NCBI RefSeq assembly: GCF_000949865.1
Contig: NZ_JWJH01000012.1
Coordinates: forward strand, 62,001-126,000
From: Rhizobium nepotum 39/7
GTDB taxonomy: Bacteria; Pseudomonadota; Alphaproteobacteria; Rhizobiales; Rhizobiaceae
DNA length: 64,000 bases
Direction of reading: 5' to 3'
In this document: in pieces, positions 26,748 to 35,257 of the stretch
How the letters are laid out: the number at the start of each line of letters is the position of its first letter
How positions within the stretch are numbered: the stretch's first letter is position 1
Made by a program: the position numbers and the translations under genes
The notes under the pieces: generated by a model
What the model was told of the DNA's origin: nothing
Database searches by the model: none
The model's input: only the letters and a program-made list of their open reading frames with translations

Positions 26748-27983
26748 TTAAACGCCGGGATTTCCGAACATGTGTGAACGTGAACGGACGAAGGTCTTTT
26801 TACCCGCCTTCCAACCAGCCAGCGGGGGCGCGATGGAGCGGATCGCGGTTTGCTGGTCGGGTGCGTCGAGGATGACAATGTCGGCGGGGGCGCCGACCGT
26901 TAAACCGTAGTCTGCGCGCATGATTGCCGCAGCGCGTGCGCTCACCATGGCGAAGACCTCCTCCAGGTCCTCGTCTCGACAAAGCTGAGTGACGTTGGCG
27001 TATAGATTTGCCATACGCGAAAGCGAAGCATCACCAAACGGCGTGAAGGGGTTGAGGATGTTGTTCGTGGCGATTGCTGCCTGCACCCCGTCGGCCAACA
27101 GGAGATGCGCCGGTGTAACACCCCGCGGGATGTTTGACTGATGATCCCGTCCCATCAAAAAAAGGTCTGTTGCAGGCAGAACCGTCACGGCAATTCCTGC
27201 TTGCGCAATCTTGCGCGCGAGAGCCGAACGTTCCGTTGGATCGAGCACAGACAGGTTGGTCACATGTCCGACTGTCACCCGACCGCCATAGTCATTCTCA
27301 CGCGTTGCCTCAATAACGGCTGGCAAGTCGGTTTTTGCCGGATCGAGACTGAAATCCAGATGGAAATCCACGTCGACATCATGTTTTCTGGCCAGCGCAA
27401 AAATCCGCCTGATATGCTCCTCCGGTCGCGGATCGGTATAGGGGCAACCGCCTATGAGATCGGCACCGGTGCGTAGCGCCTCGTCCAACATCTCTTCCGT
27501 TTCCGGCTCCTGCGTCAGCCCTTCCTGCACGAAGGCGCAAATCTGGAGGTCTATCGCGAAGGCAAATTGCTCGCGAACGCGTTTGATGGCTTGAAATGAG
27601 CGCATGCCTGCGCGCGGATCAATCTCCACAAAGGTGCGCATGCGGGTGGTGCCGTGAAAGATGGCTTGCCGGACGACGGCAGAAGCCCGCTCAAAAACAT
27701 CCTCTTCAGAAAATCCGGCCTTGGCTTTTGCCGTCTCGCGCACGGCTTCTTCCAGCGTACCCGCACAGATCGTGCAGCGCTCCAGAATGCTGGCTTTGTC
27801 GAGATGAACATGGCTATCGACGAAGCCGGGAAATGCGAAGTTACCCTCCACATCTTCTTCGGTAATGGCATCGCAGCGGATGTTCGCGCCAATCGCAACG
27901 ATGCGCCCATGTTTGACCGCAATATCCACCGGCCCCGGCAGACCTGCCAGTTGCGCATTTCGAAAAACGAGATCAACGAGCAT
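26748..27983 (-). CDS. Amidohydrolase, cytosine deaminase-like family, with altered metal residues
   Basis: 411 residues from the ATG at 27983 behind GAGG. It is a TIM-barrel amidohydrolase with the first metal motif VDSHVHLDK and MRTFVEID. The later positions differ from cytosine deaminase: DFHLDF in place of an HxxE-like stretch, and the final barrel position reads IATNNILNPFTPFG, where the usual Asp is Asn. The stop of the upstream gamma-glutamyltransferase-like gene is 8 bases away, so they are one transcript. It probably hydrolyses an amide or amidine of the nutrient served by this cluster; the substrate is not known. Confidence 0.8.
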   Translation of the reverse strand: MLVDLVFRNAQLAGLPGPVDIAVKHGRIVAIGANIRCDAITEEDVEGNFAFPGFVDSHVHLDKASILERCTICAGTLEEAVRETAKAKAGFSEEDVFERASAVVRQAIFHGTTRMRTFVEIDPRAGMRSFQAIKRVREQFAFAIDLQICAFVQEGLTQEPETEEMLDEALRTGADLIGGCPYTDPRPEEHIRRIFALARKHDVDVDFHLDFSLDPAKTDLPAVIEATRENDYGGRVTVGHVTNLSVLDPTERSALARKIAQAGIAVTVLPATDLFLMGRDHQSNIPRGVTPAHLLLADGVQAAIATNNILNPFTPFGDASLSRMANLYANVTQLCRDEDLEEVFAMVSARAAAIMRADYGLTVGAPADIVILDAPDQQTAIRSIAPPLAGWKAGKKTFVRSRSHMFGNPGV

Positions 27984-27991
27984 GTCAGGCC

Positions 27992-29557
27992 TCAAATACC
28001 AATGGCGCAACCATCGCTGCGGGGATCATGTGCGCCGTCGATCCAGCCGTCACTGTTCAATCGGATCACCCCCGCCTGCCCCGCCAGCGCGCTGAGTGCC
28101 GGGATGGCAATCGTCTCATGGCCCATCGCATGCAATTTCTCGATAACGCTGTCTCCAGCCGGAGCCTCGATCTTCAGATTATCGCGGGTATCGGAAAAAG
28201 TTCGGCCGAGCAGAAACCGCGGCGCAGACAGCGCCGAAAGCGTATCGAAGCCGTGGTCGATCAGACGGCTCAACAGCAGTGCAAGCGTCTGCGGCTGCCC
28301 ATCGGCACCTTGCGTACCGTAAAGAAGATGCGGTTTACCGTCTCTCAAGCCGATGCCGGGGTTGAGCGTGTAGAATGGTCTCTTCCCCGGCGCCAGAACA
28401 TTCGGGCTTAGCGGATCGACGCTGAAAGCCGCTCCGCGATTTTGCCAGAGAATGCCAGTGTCGCCGAGCAAGACACCGCTTCCCCAGTCATAATAGGTGC
28501 TTTGCAGAACGCTGGCGCAACGCCCGTCGTGATCGACTGCGGCAAGGTAAACCGTATCGCCGGTTTGATGGATAGCGGGCCAGGGGCGGGCGACCTGCCG
28601 GTCAATCGCGGCTGCCTTGCGCGACAGAACCACGTCGCTCAGCCAGTCACCACATGCCTGCGCAACAAAATCCGGATCGGCGATGGCACCCCGGTCGAGA
28701 AAAGCCTGCTTCACCCCCTCCACGCAAAGATGGTAGAATTCGGCTGATGACGGATCCACCTTATTCATGTCGAAATTCGACAGGACGCCCATGATCCCAA
28801 GCGTCGTTACGCCCTGGGATGGCGGCGGCGGCGCCAGAAGTTCTATGCCTCGATAGACCATGGAAATAGGATCGACGATCTGCGCGGCAGTCTTTTGCAT
28901 GTCTGCAACACGGATTGGGCTGCCTGCAGCCTCCAGACCGTTTGCAATGCGCCGGGCAAGCTCGCCCTCGTAAAATTCGCGGTGACCATATAGGGCGATC
29001 CGCTCGAGAACGGAGGCCAGTTGCGGTTGACGCTGAATACCTTCGGTAACGAAGTGGGCCTCAAAGCCCGGCCAGGTGGCGATCTCATTCGCACGAAATG
29101 CATGCCAGTGCTTTTGTGACTGGCTGGCCGGAAAACCCTCTGCAGCTAACTCAATCGCGTCCGCCAGCAGCGTTGCCAGGCTCTCTGTTCCCCGCCAGTT
29201 CTCAGACGAATATCGCAACGCCTCGCCCCAGCTATCGACCAGCCCGGCCGTTGTCAGAGCCGATAGCGGCCCCCGTTGCGGGATGGCATCCAGCACGGGT
29301 AGATGTTCAGCAGCCTGACCGATCCCCATGATCGTTCGCCGACGGCCGGAGCTGTCTGCCACGATCCATATCGCGTCTCCTCCCAGCCCGCAAAAATGAG
29401 GATAGAGAACGGTGAGCGCTGCACCGGCGGCAATGACAGCCTCGATCGCCGTGCCACCACGCCGTAGTACCTTCGCACCAGCTTCACTCGCCGTGTGGTG
29501 CGGTGTGGCGATCATGCCCTGCATCGAGCGTGCCGCACTGTTTTCCGATTGACGCAT
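27992..29557 (-). CDS. Gamma-glutamyltransferase family protein (Ntn hydrolase)
   Basis: 521 residues, starting behind AGGAG. The opening MIATPHHTASEAGAKVLRRGG is typical of GGT. HFCGLGGDAIWIV and the self-cleavage nucleophile region QTGDTVYLAAVD (Thr as N-terminal nucleophile) are present, with a later GKRPFYTLNPGI segment. There is no signal peptide, so it should be cytoplasmic, unlike E. coli Ggt. Related cytoplasmic proteins hydrolyse cephalosporin side chains, oxamate amides or gamma-glutamyl groups. It lies between the GntR gene and an amidohydrolase gene, each 8 bases away. Confidence 0.85.
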   Translation of the reverse strand: MRQSENSAARSMQGMIATPHHTASEAGAKVLRRGGTAIEAVIAAGAALTVLYPHFCGLGGDAIWIVADSSGRRRTIMGIGQAAEHLPVLDAIPQRGPLSALTTAGLVDSWGEALRYSSENWRGTESLATLLADAIELAAEGFPASQSQKHWHAFRANEIATWPGFEAHFVTEGIQRQPQLASVLERIALYGHREFYEGELARRIANGLEAAGSPIRVADMQKTAAQIVDPISMVYRGIELLAPPPPSQGVTTLGIMGVLSNFDMNKVDPSSAEFYHLCVEGVKQAFLDRGAIADPDFVAQACGDWLSDVVLSRKAAAIDRQVARPWPAIHQTGDTVYLAAVDHDGRCASVLQSTYYDWGSGVLLGDTGILWQNRGAAFSVDPLSPNVLAPGKRPFYTLNPGIGLRDGKPHLLYGTQGADGQPQTLALLLSRLIDHGFDTLSALSAPRFLLGRTFSDTRDNLKIEAPAGDSVIEKLHAMGHETIAIPALSALAGQAGVIRLNSDGWIDGAHDPRSDGCAIGI

Positions 29558-29565
29558 GGATACTC

Positions 29566-30255
29566 CTAATCGGACATCGAAATATATCGGCTGAGAATCT
29601 CCGTAATATCTGGACCATCATCCTTCTCGTCCACCTTGGCCCTGTCTTCGACGGCGTGCAGGTGGTGATCCATGATGCGGGTTGCGGTTTCGGCATCGAG
29701 GTTTTTCAACGCCTCGATCAACTGGATATGCTCATCGATACCGCATTCCGCAGAATGAGGTCGCCCGAAACGGGCGAGAATGAGCGATGAACGCGAGACG
29801 ATCTGGCTGATGAAATCAATCAGCAGTTTGGAACCCGTCAGTTCAGCAAGAAGAATGTGGAATTCTCCTGCAAGCCTAATCGAACGGGGAGACGATGCGT
29901 GTAGCGCTCGCTCTTCCTCCCGCACATGACTAATGAGGGCATCGATACCGTCTCTGGGCATACGCCTGCACAGGCGGCCTATCACCTCGCGCTCAAGGCA
30001 ACGCCTCAGCGCAAAAACCTCCTCCGCTTCTTCCAGCGTCGGCATGGCAACAGCCGCGCCGCGATTGGGCTTGATCTCCACCAGGCCGTCGGAAGCAAGG
30101 CGCAACAGGGCGTTTCGGGCGCTCGTCCGGCTGACACCGAATGTGTCACCGATGGAATCCTCCGGCAATTTCGTTCCGGGCTTCAACGCCTGTTCAAGGA
30201 TGGCACGGCGAAGAGAAGCGTAGATCGCATCGCTTCTGCTGAGATTTGTAGACAT
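29566..30255 (-). CDS. GntR-family regulator, FCD (FadR) subfamily
   Basis: 229 residues. The N-terminal winged helix has LPEDSIGDTFGVSRTSARNAL and GLVEIKPNRGAAV. The all-helical FCD domain carries the metal-binding histidines in GEFHILLAEL, DEHIQLIEAL and MDHHLHAV. It is divergent from the Dpp-type transporter operon and the first gene of the ggt-amidohydrolase unit, so it probably represses both. Perfect and near-perfect ATTGCATGCAAT palindromes lie in the gap. Confidence 0.92.
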   Translation of the reverse strand: MSTNLSRSDAIYASLRRAILEQALKPGTKLPEDSIGDTFGVSRTSARNALLRLASDGLVEIKPNRGAAVAMPTLEEAEEVFALRRCLEREVIGRLCRRMPRDGIDALISHVREEERALHASSPRSIRLAGEFHILLAELTGSKLLIDFISQIVSRSSLILARFGRPHSAECGIDEHIQLIEALKNLDAETATRIMDHHLHAVEDRAKVDEKDDGPDITEILSRYISMSD

Positions 30256-30328
30256 AACCTGCGCTCGTTATCTGGATGCAATTTCATCCCTATATCGCAC
30301 GAGTATCGTACAAAATCCATACCCATAA

Positions 30329-30340
30329 ATTGCATGCAAT
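30329..30340. promoter_or_regulatory. Palindrome ATTGCATGCAAT, candidate GntR operator 1
   Basis: A perfect 12-base palindrome lies in the gap between the divergent gntR and the transporter operon. FCD-type GntR proteins bind short palindromes of this kind next to their own genes. A related half-site, TGCAAT, lies at about 30275. Confidence 0.6.
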
Positions 30341-30466
30341 CTTCTATTGCGTTTGCATTCACACTCATCTAGCTTTTGCAATAGTTCGCAAGGAAGAGCC
30401 AAAAAGCCATTTGCGACGACGGGTTTCAATAGCACTCATTCCGGTTAGCGACAGTGTGTCGATAAG

Positions 30467-30478
30467 ATTGAATGCAAT
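30467..30478. promoter_or_regulatory. Near-palindrome ATTGAATGCAAT, candidate GntR operator 2
   Basis: This differs from operator 1 at one position and lies 16 bases before the start codon of the binding-protein gene, overlapping its leader. Binding here would block transcription or translation of the operon. The pairing of two copies in one gap is the main support. Confidence 0.55.
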
Positions 30479-30494
30479 CCGAGGGGATCTATAA

Positions 30495-32051
30495 ATGCAA
30501 TTATCCAGAATTTTCGTTGCGAGTGCGGCACTGATAGCGCTAGCCCTCCCAGCCTCCGCTACAACACTAAAATGGGGCGCTTCTCGCGACATCAGTTCGC
30601 TCGACCCCTACTCCTACGGCGACAGCTTTGCTCTTGGTGTGCTCAATCACTCGTATGAAGGATTGATGCGGTATGACCGAAACCTGAAGATCGAGCCCGC
30701 ACTTGCAACGTCATGGGAGATCATCTCGCCTACCACATGGCGCTTCAAACTTCGCGAGGGCGTGAAATTCCACAATGGAGCGGATTTCACAGCAGACGAT
30801 GTTCAGGCGTCGCTTCTACGGGCGACCAACCCCAAATCACCGCTTCGTGGAAACATTCCTGCCTATAAGGGCTCACGCGTCATCGACGCCCACACCATCG
30901 AAATCGACGTATCGGCCAACTACCCGCTACTGCTAAACGACCTGACAACGATCTACATTTTCGATGCGGGCTGGCTCAAGGACAACAATGCCGAAGCACC
31001 GACCGATGTCGGTTCTGGCGTTGAGGGCTACGCTACCTACAATGAAAACGGCACCGGCCCCTTCAAAGTCGAGAGCCGTCAGCCGGATGCAAAAACCGTC
31101 TTCGTGAAGTACGATGGTTGGTGGGACAAGCCCCGGCACAATATTGACCGCATCGAGCTTACGCCGATTGCCTCCAGCGCTACCCGCGTGGCCGCACTTC
31201 TATCCGGCGATATCGACTTTACAGATCAGGCACCGGTGCAGGATCTGCCGCGACTTGAAGCCGCCTCATCGCAGGTCAAGCTTCTCGAGGGAACCGATCT
31301 TCGCACTGTCATGATCGGCTTCAGCCAGCGTGACCAGCTGCTATCGGGAGCACCAAACCCGATGAAGGATCTGCGTGTCCGACAGGCAATGCAGCTCGCC
31401 ATCGATCTCGACCTCATTCAGAAACGCGTAATGCGCGGTAAGTCCCGCAATGCCGGCGCCCTCGTCGCACCGGAAATACCGGGATACGATGCGGCCCTCG
31501 ACCAGCCGGTCAAAGCCGATCCGGAGAAGGCAAAGGCACTTCTCAAAGAGGCCGGTGCTGAAGGTTTCGAATTCGAATTCAACTGCGCAGACACTTTGGT
31601 CAACGAAGAGCAAGTGTGCCAGGCCGTTGCTTCGATGTGGTCGCGTATCGGTCTCAAGCCCAAACTGGATCAGGGCCCGCGCGCGGTACAGACACCGAAA
31701 CGTTCTGCCGGCAAGGTTGATGTCTATACCCTCGGCTGGGCCACTTTGCCCATGCTGGATGCTTACAGCCTCACATCACAGGTTCTCCACACCAAAGAAG
31801 GCTCATTCGGGATTTTCAATTGGGGCGGCTGGTCGGACAAGGAATTCGACGCGGTAACGGAGGCGTCGGCAGTTGAACTCGATACGACCAAGCGCCTTGC
31901 ACTGGAGGCACAATCGCTGAAGATCGCAAAGGACCATGCGCTCATGATCCCGCTCCACCAGCAACCACTGGCCTGGGCCACAAGCGCCAAGATTGCCGAT
32001 TTCCCGCTGTTTTCGGACAATCTTCCCCGTTTATGGCTGGTGAAGATGTAA
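30495..32051 (+). CDS. Peptide/amide-type ABC transporter substrate-binding protein (DppA/SBP_bac_5)
   Basis: 518 residues with signal peptide LSRIFVASAALIALALPASA, starting behind GAGGGG. It is a cluster C periplasmic binding protein: DISSLDPYSYGDSFALGVLNHSYEGLM-type start, WRFKLREGVKFHNGADFTADDV and MKDLRVRQAMQLAID. It delivers its ligand to the permeases encoded next. Family members bind peptides, opines, nickel or glycosides; the neighbouring amidohydrolases suggest an amide-containing compound. It is the first gene of the plus-strand operon. Confidence 0.93.
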   Translation: MQLSRIFVASAALIALALPASATTLKWGASRDISSLDPYSYGDSFALGVLNHSYEGLMRYDRNLKIEPALATSWEIISPTTWRFKLREGVKFHNGADFTADDVQASLLRATNPKSPLRGNIPAYKGSRVIDAHTIEIDVSANYPLLLNDLTTIYIFDAGWLKDNNAEAPTDVGSGVEGYATYNENGTGPFKVESRQPDAKTVFVKYDGWWDKPRHNIDRIELTPIASSATRVAALLSGDIDFTDQAPVQDLPRLEAASSQVKLLEGTDLRTVMIGFSQRDQLLSGAPNPMKDLRVRQAMQLAIDLDLIQKRVMRGKSRNAGALVAPEIPGYDAALDQPVKADPEKAKALLKEAGAEGFEFEFNCADTLVNEEQVCQAVASMWSRIGLKPKLDQGPRAVQTPKRSAGKVDVYTLGWATLPMLDAYSLTSQVLHTKEGSFGIFNWGGWSDKEFDAVTEASAVELDTTKRLALEAQSLKIAKDHALMIPLHQQPLAWATSAKIADFPLFSDNLPRLWLVKM

Positions 32052-32121
32052 TCCGGGGCCCCGCCGATATTCCTGGCGGGGGACCGCTCCTTCATGTTGG
32101 CCAGATCAAGGACACTTCACC

Positions 32122-33087
32122 ATGCTCGCTTTCCTCATCAAGCGGATCGGCAATGCCGTTCTCGTGATGCTGACGGTCGCTTTCTTTGCCTTTCTTATCT
32201 TCCGTTTTCTGGGAGATCCCGTCGAGATGATGGTGAACGAAAGCGCGACCCAGGTTGATCGCGACGAGCTGCGGGGACGCCTCGGCTTGAACGACGGTTT
32301 CTTCGTGCAATATGTGCGCTTTGTCGCCAATGCGGCGCAGGGTGAATTCGGCCTGTCGTGGCGCAATCAGCAGTCGGTGTTGGGCCTTATCGCCGAACGA
32401 TTTCCAGCCACCTTCGAACTGGTCATCATCGCCACCATCCTGTCGCTCGCCATCGGCATACCGCTGGGCGTCTTCACTGCCATTGGTCGGGAAAAATGGT
32501 GGGCGGAAAGCCTACAGTTCAGCTCGATCATCGGTGTATCCCTGCCGAGTTTTCTCGTCGGCATCCTCCTGATCCTGATATTTTCCGTCACGCTCGGCTG
32601 GTTGCCAGGTTACGGGCGCGGCGACGTGGTGCGCATCGGCTGGTGGTCCACGGGGCTGCTGACGCCTTCGGGCCGCGCTGCCGTCATCCTGCCGTCTCTG
32701 TCATTGTCGCTTTTCCAGATCACACTTGTCATGAGGCTGGTGCGGGCAGAAATGCTGGAGACGCTGCGGACGGATTTCATCAAGTTTGCCCGCGCACGCG
32801 GCGTAAGACGACGCGCCTTGTGGTTTCGTCATGCACTCAAGAACTGTCTGATGCCTGTCGTTACCTTGACCGCGATGCAGGTCGGCAACCTGATTGCCTT
32901 TGCCCTCGTCACTGAAACAGTTTTCCAGTGGCCAGGCATGGGAATGCTGTTCATGCAGGCCGTCACCTTCGTCGATATCCCCGTGATGGCGGCCTATCTG
33001 TGCATCGTATCCTTCATCTTCGTAACGCTGAATACCTTCGTCGATATCGCCTATGCGGTCATCGACCCGCGTCTGCGCGCCGCGTGA
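32122..33087 (+). CDS. ABC transporter permease (DppB family)
   Basis: 321 residues with about six membrane segments. It opens MLAFLIKRIGNAVLVMLTVAF like other DppB proteins and has the ATPase-contact loop EMLETLRTDFIKFARARGV (EAA motif) near residue 212. It pairs with the next permease, whose ATG is 14 bases on. It is part of the Dpp-type importer. Confidence 0.94.
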   Translation: MLAFLIKRIGNAVLVMLTVAFFAFLIFRFLGDPVEMMVNESATQVDRDELRGRLGLNDGFFVQYVRFVANAAQGEFGLSWRNQQSVLGLIAERFPATFELVIIATILSLAIGIPLGVFTAIGREKWWAESLQFSSIIGVSLPSFLVGILLILIFSVTLGWLPGYGRGDVVRIGWWSTGLLTPSGRAAVILPSLSLSLFQITLVMRLVRAEMLETLRTDFIKFARARGVRRRALWFRHALKNCLMPVVTLTAMQVGNLIAFALVTETVFQWPGMGMLFMQAVTFVDIPVMAAYLCIVSFIFVTLNTFVDIAYAVIDPRLRAA

Positions 33088-33100
33088 CAGGAGCATCACC

Positions 33101-34054
33101 ATGACCACCATCGAGCCCACACCCGCCGCGACCAGACCGACACCATCGCGATTTGCACGGTTGCTGCAATCCGATCTGGGATGGAGCTTCACCCATCACC
33201 CTTCCGCGATCATTGCCGCAATCATGCTTTTGATGTTGATCGCATCGGCTTTTCTGGCCCCGTTGTTTACAGTACAGAACCCATATGATCTCGCCTCTCT
33301 CGATCTGCTGAACGCCGAAATCCCGCCAATCTGGATGACGGAGGGCCAGTGGCCGTATATTCTCGGCACCGACGTTCAGGGGCGCGATCTGTTGTCGGCA
33401 ATCCTCTACGGATCGCGGGCGTCCATCATCATCGGTGCTGCTTCCGTGGCTGTATCGCTGGTCGTTGGCTCTACACTCGGATTGATCGCCGGCTACCATG
33501 GCAAATGGGCTGACGGTCTACTGATGCGGGCGGGCGATGTGCTGTTGTCCATGCCGACAATGCTTATCGCCATTCTCGTCTCCGCGCTCGCCCGGCAGCT
33601 CCTGCCGCCCTATCTGCGCGAGGCAGGCGCATCAGGCGTTATCGTTTTTGCGATTTCACTGTCTGCATGGGTACAATATGCGCGAACCGTGCGGGCGCAG
33701 ACCATGGTCGAACGCAACAAAGAATATGTGCAGGCGGCCAGGCTGATACGGGTGCCGACGCGGCGCATCATGCTAAAACACATCCTTCCGAACACCACGA
33801 CGCCCCTGCTGGTCACCGCCACACTGAACTTTGGCCTTGGCATCCTGATCGAGGCGACGCTGTCTTTCCTCGGCGTCGGCATGCCACCGGAACAGCCGTC
33901 TCTCGGAACGCTCATCCGCATCGGCAATCAATATCTGTTTTCAGGTCTGTGGTGGATCGTGCTTTTTCCGGGCCTCCAGCTCTGCCTGCTCGTGGTGTCC
34001 ATCAACGTGCTCGGCGACTGGCTGCGCGACGCCCTTAACCCCAAATTACGCTGA
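33101..34054 (+). CDS. ABC transporter permease (DppC family)
   Basis: 317 residues from the ATG at 33101 after CAGGAGC; an upstream in-frame start overlaps the previous gene and is less likely. Membrane segments begin at about residue 35. LGTDVQGRDLLSAILYGSRASI and the EAA loop NKEYVQAARLIRVPTRRIM are typical of DppC. It partners the DppB-type protein encoded just upstream. Confidence 0.94.
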   Translation: MTTIEPTPAATRPTPSRFARLLQSDLGWSFTHHPSAIIAAIMLLMLIASAFLAPLFTVQNPYDLASLDLLNAEIPPIWMTEGQWPYILGTDVQGRDLLSAILYGSRASIIIGAASVAVSLVVGSTLGLIAGYHGKWADGLLMRAGDVLLSMPTMLIAILVSALARQLLPPYLREAGASGVIVFAISLSAWVQYARTVRAQTMVERNKEYVQAARLIRVPTRRIMLKHILPNTTTPLLVTATLNFGLGILIEATLSFLGVGMPPEQPSLGTLIRIGNQYLFSGLWWIVLFPGLQLCLLVVSINVLGDWLRDALNPKLR

Positions 34055-34063
34055 GGCTTATTG

Positions 34064-35257
34064 ATGACCGATCTTCTGATTACCAATGCAAGACCCATGG
34101 GTGGCATGAAGGCCGACATCCTGATCAAGGATGGCCGTATTACTGCAATCGGCGAGAAGCTGGCCGCCGACGGCGTACCAGTCGAGGATGCCGCTGGCCG
34201 CATTGCCATTCCCGGTCTGGTCGACGCCCACACCCATCTCGACAAGTCGCTGCTGGGATATCCGTGGTACGTCAACACGGTTGGCCCGCTCCTGATCGAC
34301 AAGATCGACAATGAGCGCAATGTAAAGCGTGAATACGGTCTCGACGCCCATGTGCAATCCATGCGCCAGTCGTTGCAGTCTGTCGGTTATGGCACGACGC
34401 TGATTCGTACCCATGTTGACATCGATACCGACCAGGCTTTGGTCGCACTGGAAGGCGTTATGGAAACGCGGCGACAGCTTGTGGGCGTCGTCGAAATTGA
34501 AATTGTCGCTTTTCCACAATCGGGACTGATGCGCAGACCCGGCACCGCCGAACTGCTGGACAAGGCCATGGCGATGGGCGCCGATCTGGTTGGCGGGCTT
34601 GATCCCTGTGGCATGGATCGCGATCCGAAAGGGCATCTCGATACGATCTTCGCGATTGCCGAAAAACACGGAAAAGGCATCGATATCCATCTCCATGAAG
34701 GCGGAGAGCTTGGCGCATTCTCGATGGAGATGATCTTCGAGCGCATTCGCGCCACAGGCATGCAGGGCAAGGTTGCGGTCAGCCATGCATTCTGCCTGGG
34801 CCTTCCTGACTGGAACGTCTCGCAAGCACTCATCGACACCTGCGCAGAGCTGGACGTCCCTATTTTCACGACGGCCCCTCCATCGCGCGAAGTTCCGTCG
34901 CTGAAACGCCTGCATGCTGCCGGGGTGCGCTTCGGTGCCGGTGTCGACGGCTTCCGCGACACATGGGGACCCTATGGCAATGGCGATATGCTCGAGCGGG
35001 CCATGCTGCTAGGTATGAAAAACAATCTGCGCCGCGATGACGAGCTTGCAATGGCTCTCGATGTCTGCACGACCGGCGGTGCTCTGGCGATGGATCGTCA
35101 CGCGCACGCTCTCAAGGTGGGCGGTCGCGGCGATATCGTGCTTGTCGAAGGAGAAAGCGTCGGCGAAGCCATCGTGACACACCAGCCACGCAAGCTGGTT
35201 GTCACAGCCGGCAACATCGTTGCGCGCGATGGCGCAAGCCTGAGAGCACGACCATGA
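34064..35257 (+). CDS. Amidohydrolase, cytosine deaminase-like
   Basis: 397 residues from the ATG at 34064 behind TGAGG. The barrel metal residues are complete: LVDAHTHLDKS (HxH), RTHVDID, DIHLHEGG, VAVSHAF and the Asp of GVDGFRDTWGPYG. That set matches the cytosine deaminase/isoguanine deaminase group, though many relatives act on other cyclic amides. The gene sits inside the transporter operon and overlaps the next gene by 4 bases. It closely resembles the amidohydrolase at 38729 and is probably an ancient duplicate of it. Confidence 0.88.
   Translation: MTDLLITNARPMGGMKADILIKDGRITAIGEKLAADGVPVEDAAGRIAIPGLVDAHTHLDKSLLGYPWYVNTVGPLLIDKIDNERNVKREYGLDAHVQSMRQSLQSVGYGTTLIRTHVDIDTDQALVALEGVMETRRQLVGVVEIEIVAFPQSGLMRRPGTAELLDKAMAMGADLVGGLDPCGMDRDPKGHLDTIFAIAEKHGKGIDIHLHEGGELGAFSMEMIFERIRATGMQGKVAVSHAFCLGLPDWNVSQALIDTCAELDVPIFTTAPPSREVPSLKRLHAAGVRFGAGVDGFRDTWGPYGNGDMLERAMLLGMKNNLRRDDELAMALDVCTTGGALAMDRHAHALKVGGRGDIVLVEGESVGEAIVTHQPRKLVVTAGNIVARDGASLRARP

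Noticed and set aside
25454-26875. 473-codon plus-strand frame in the MFS region
   Set aside because: It overlaps the MFS gene in another frame, is rich in Arg/His/Gly and has no membrane segments or known motif.
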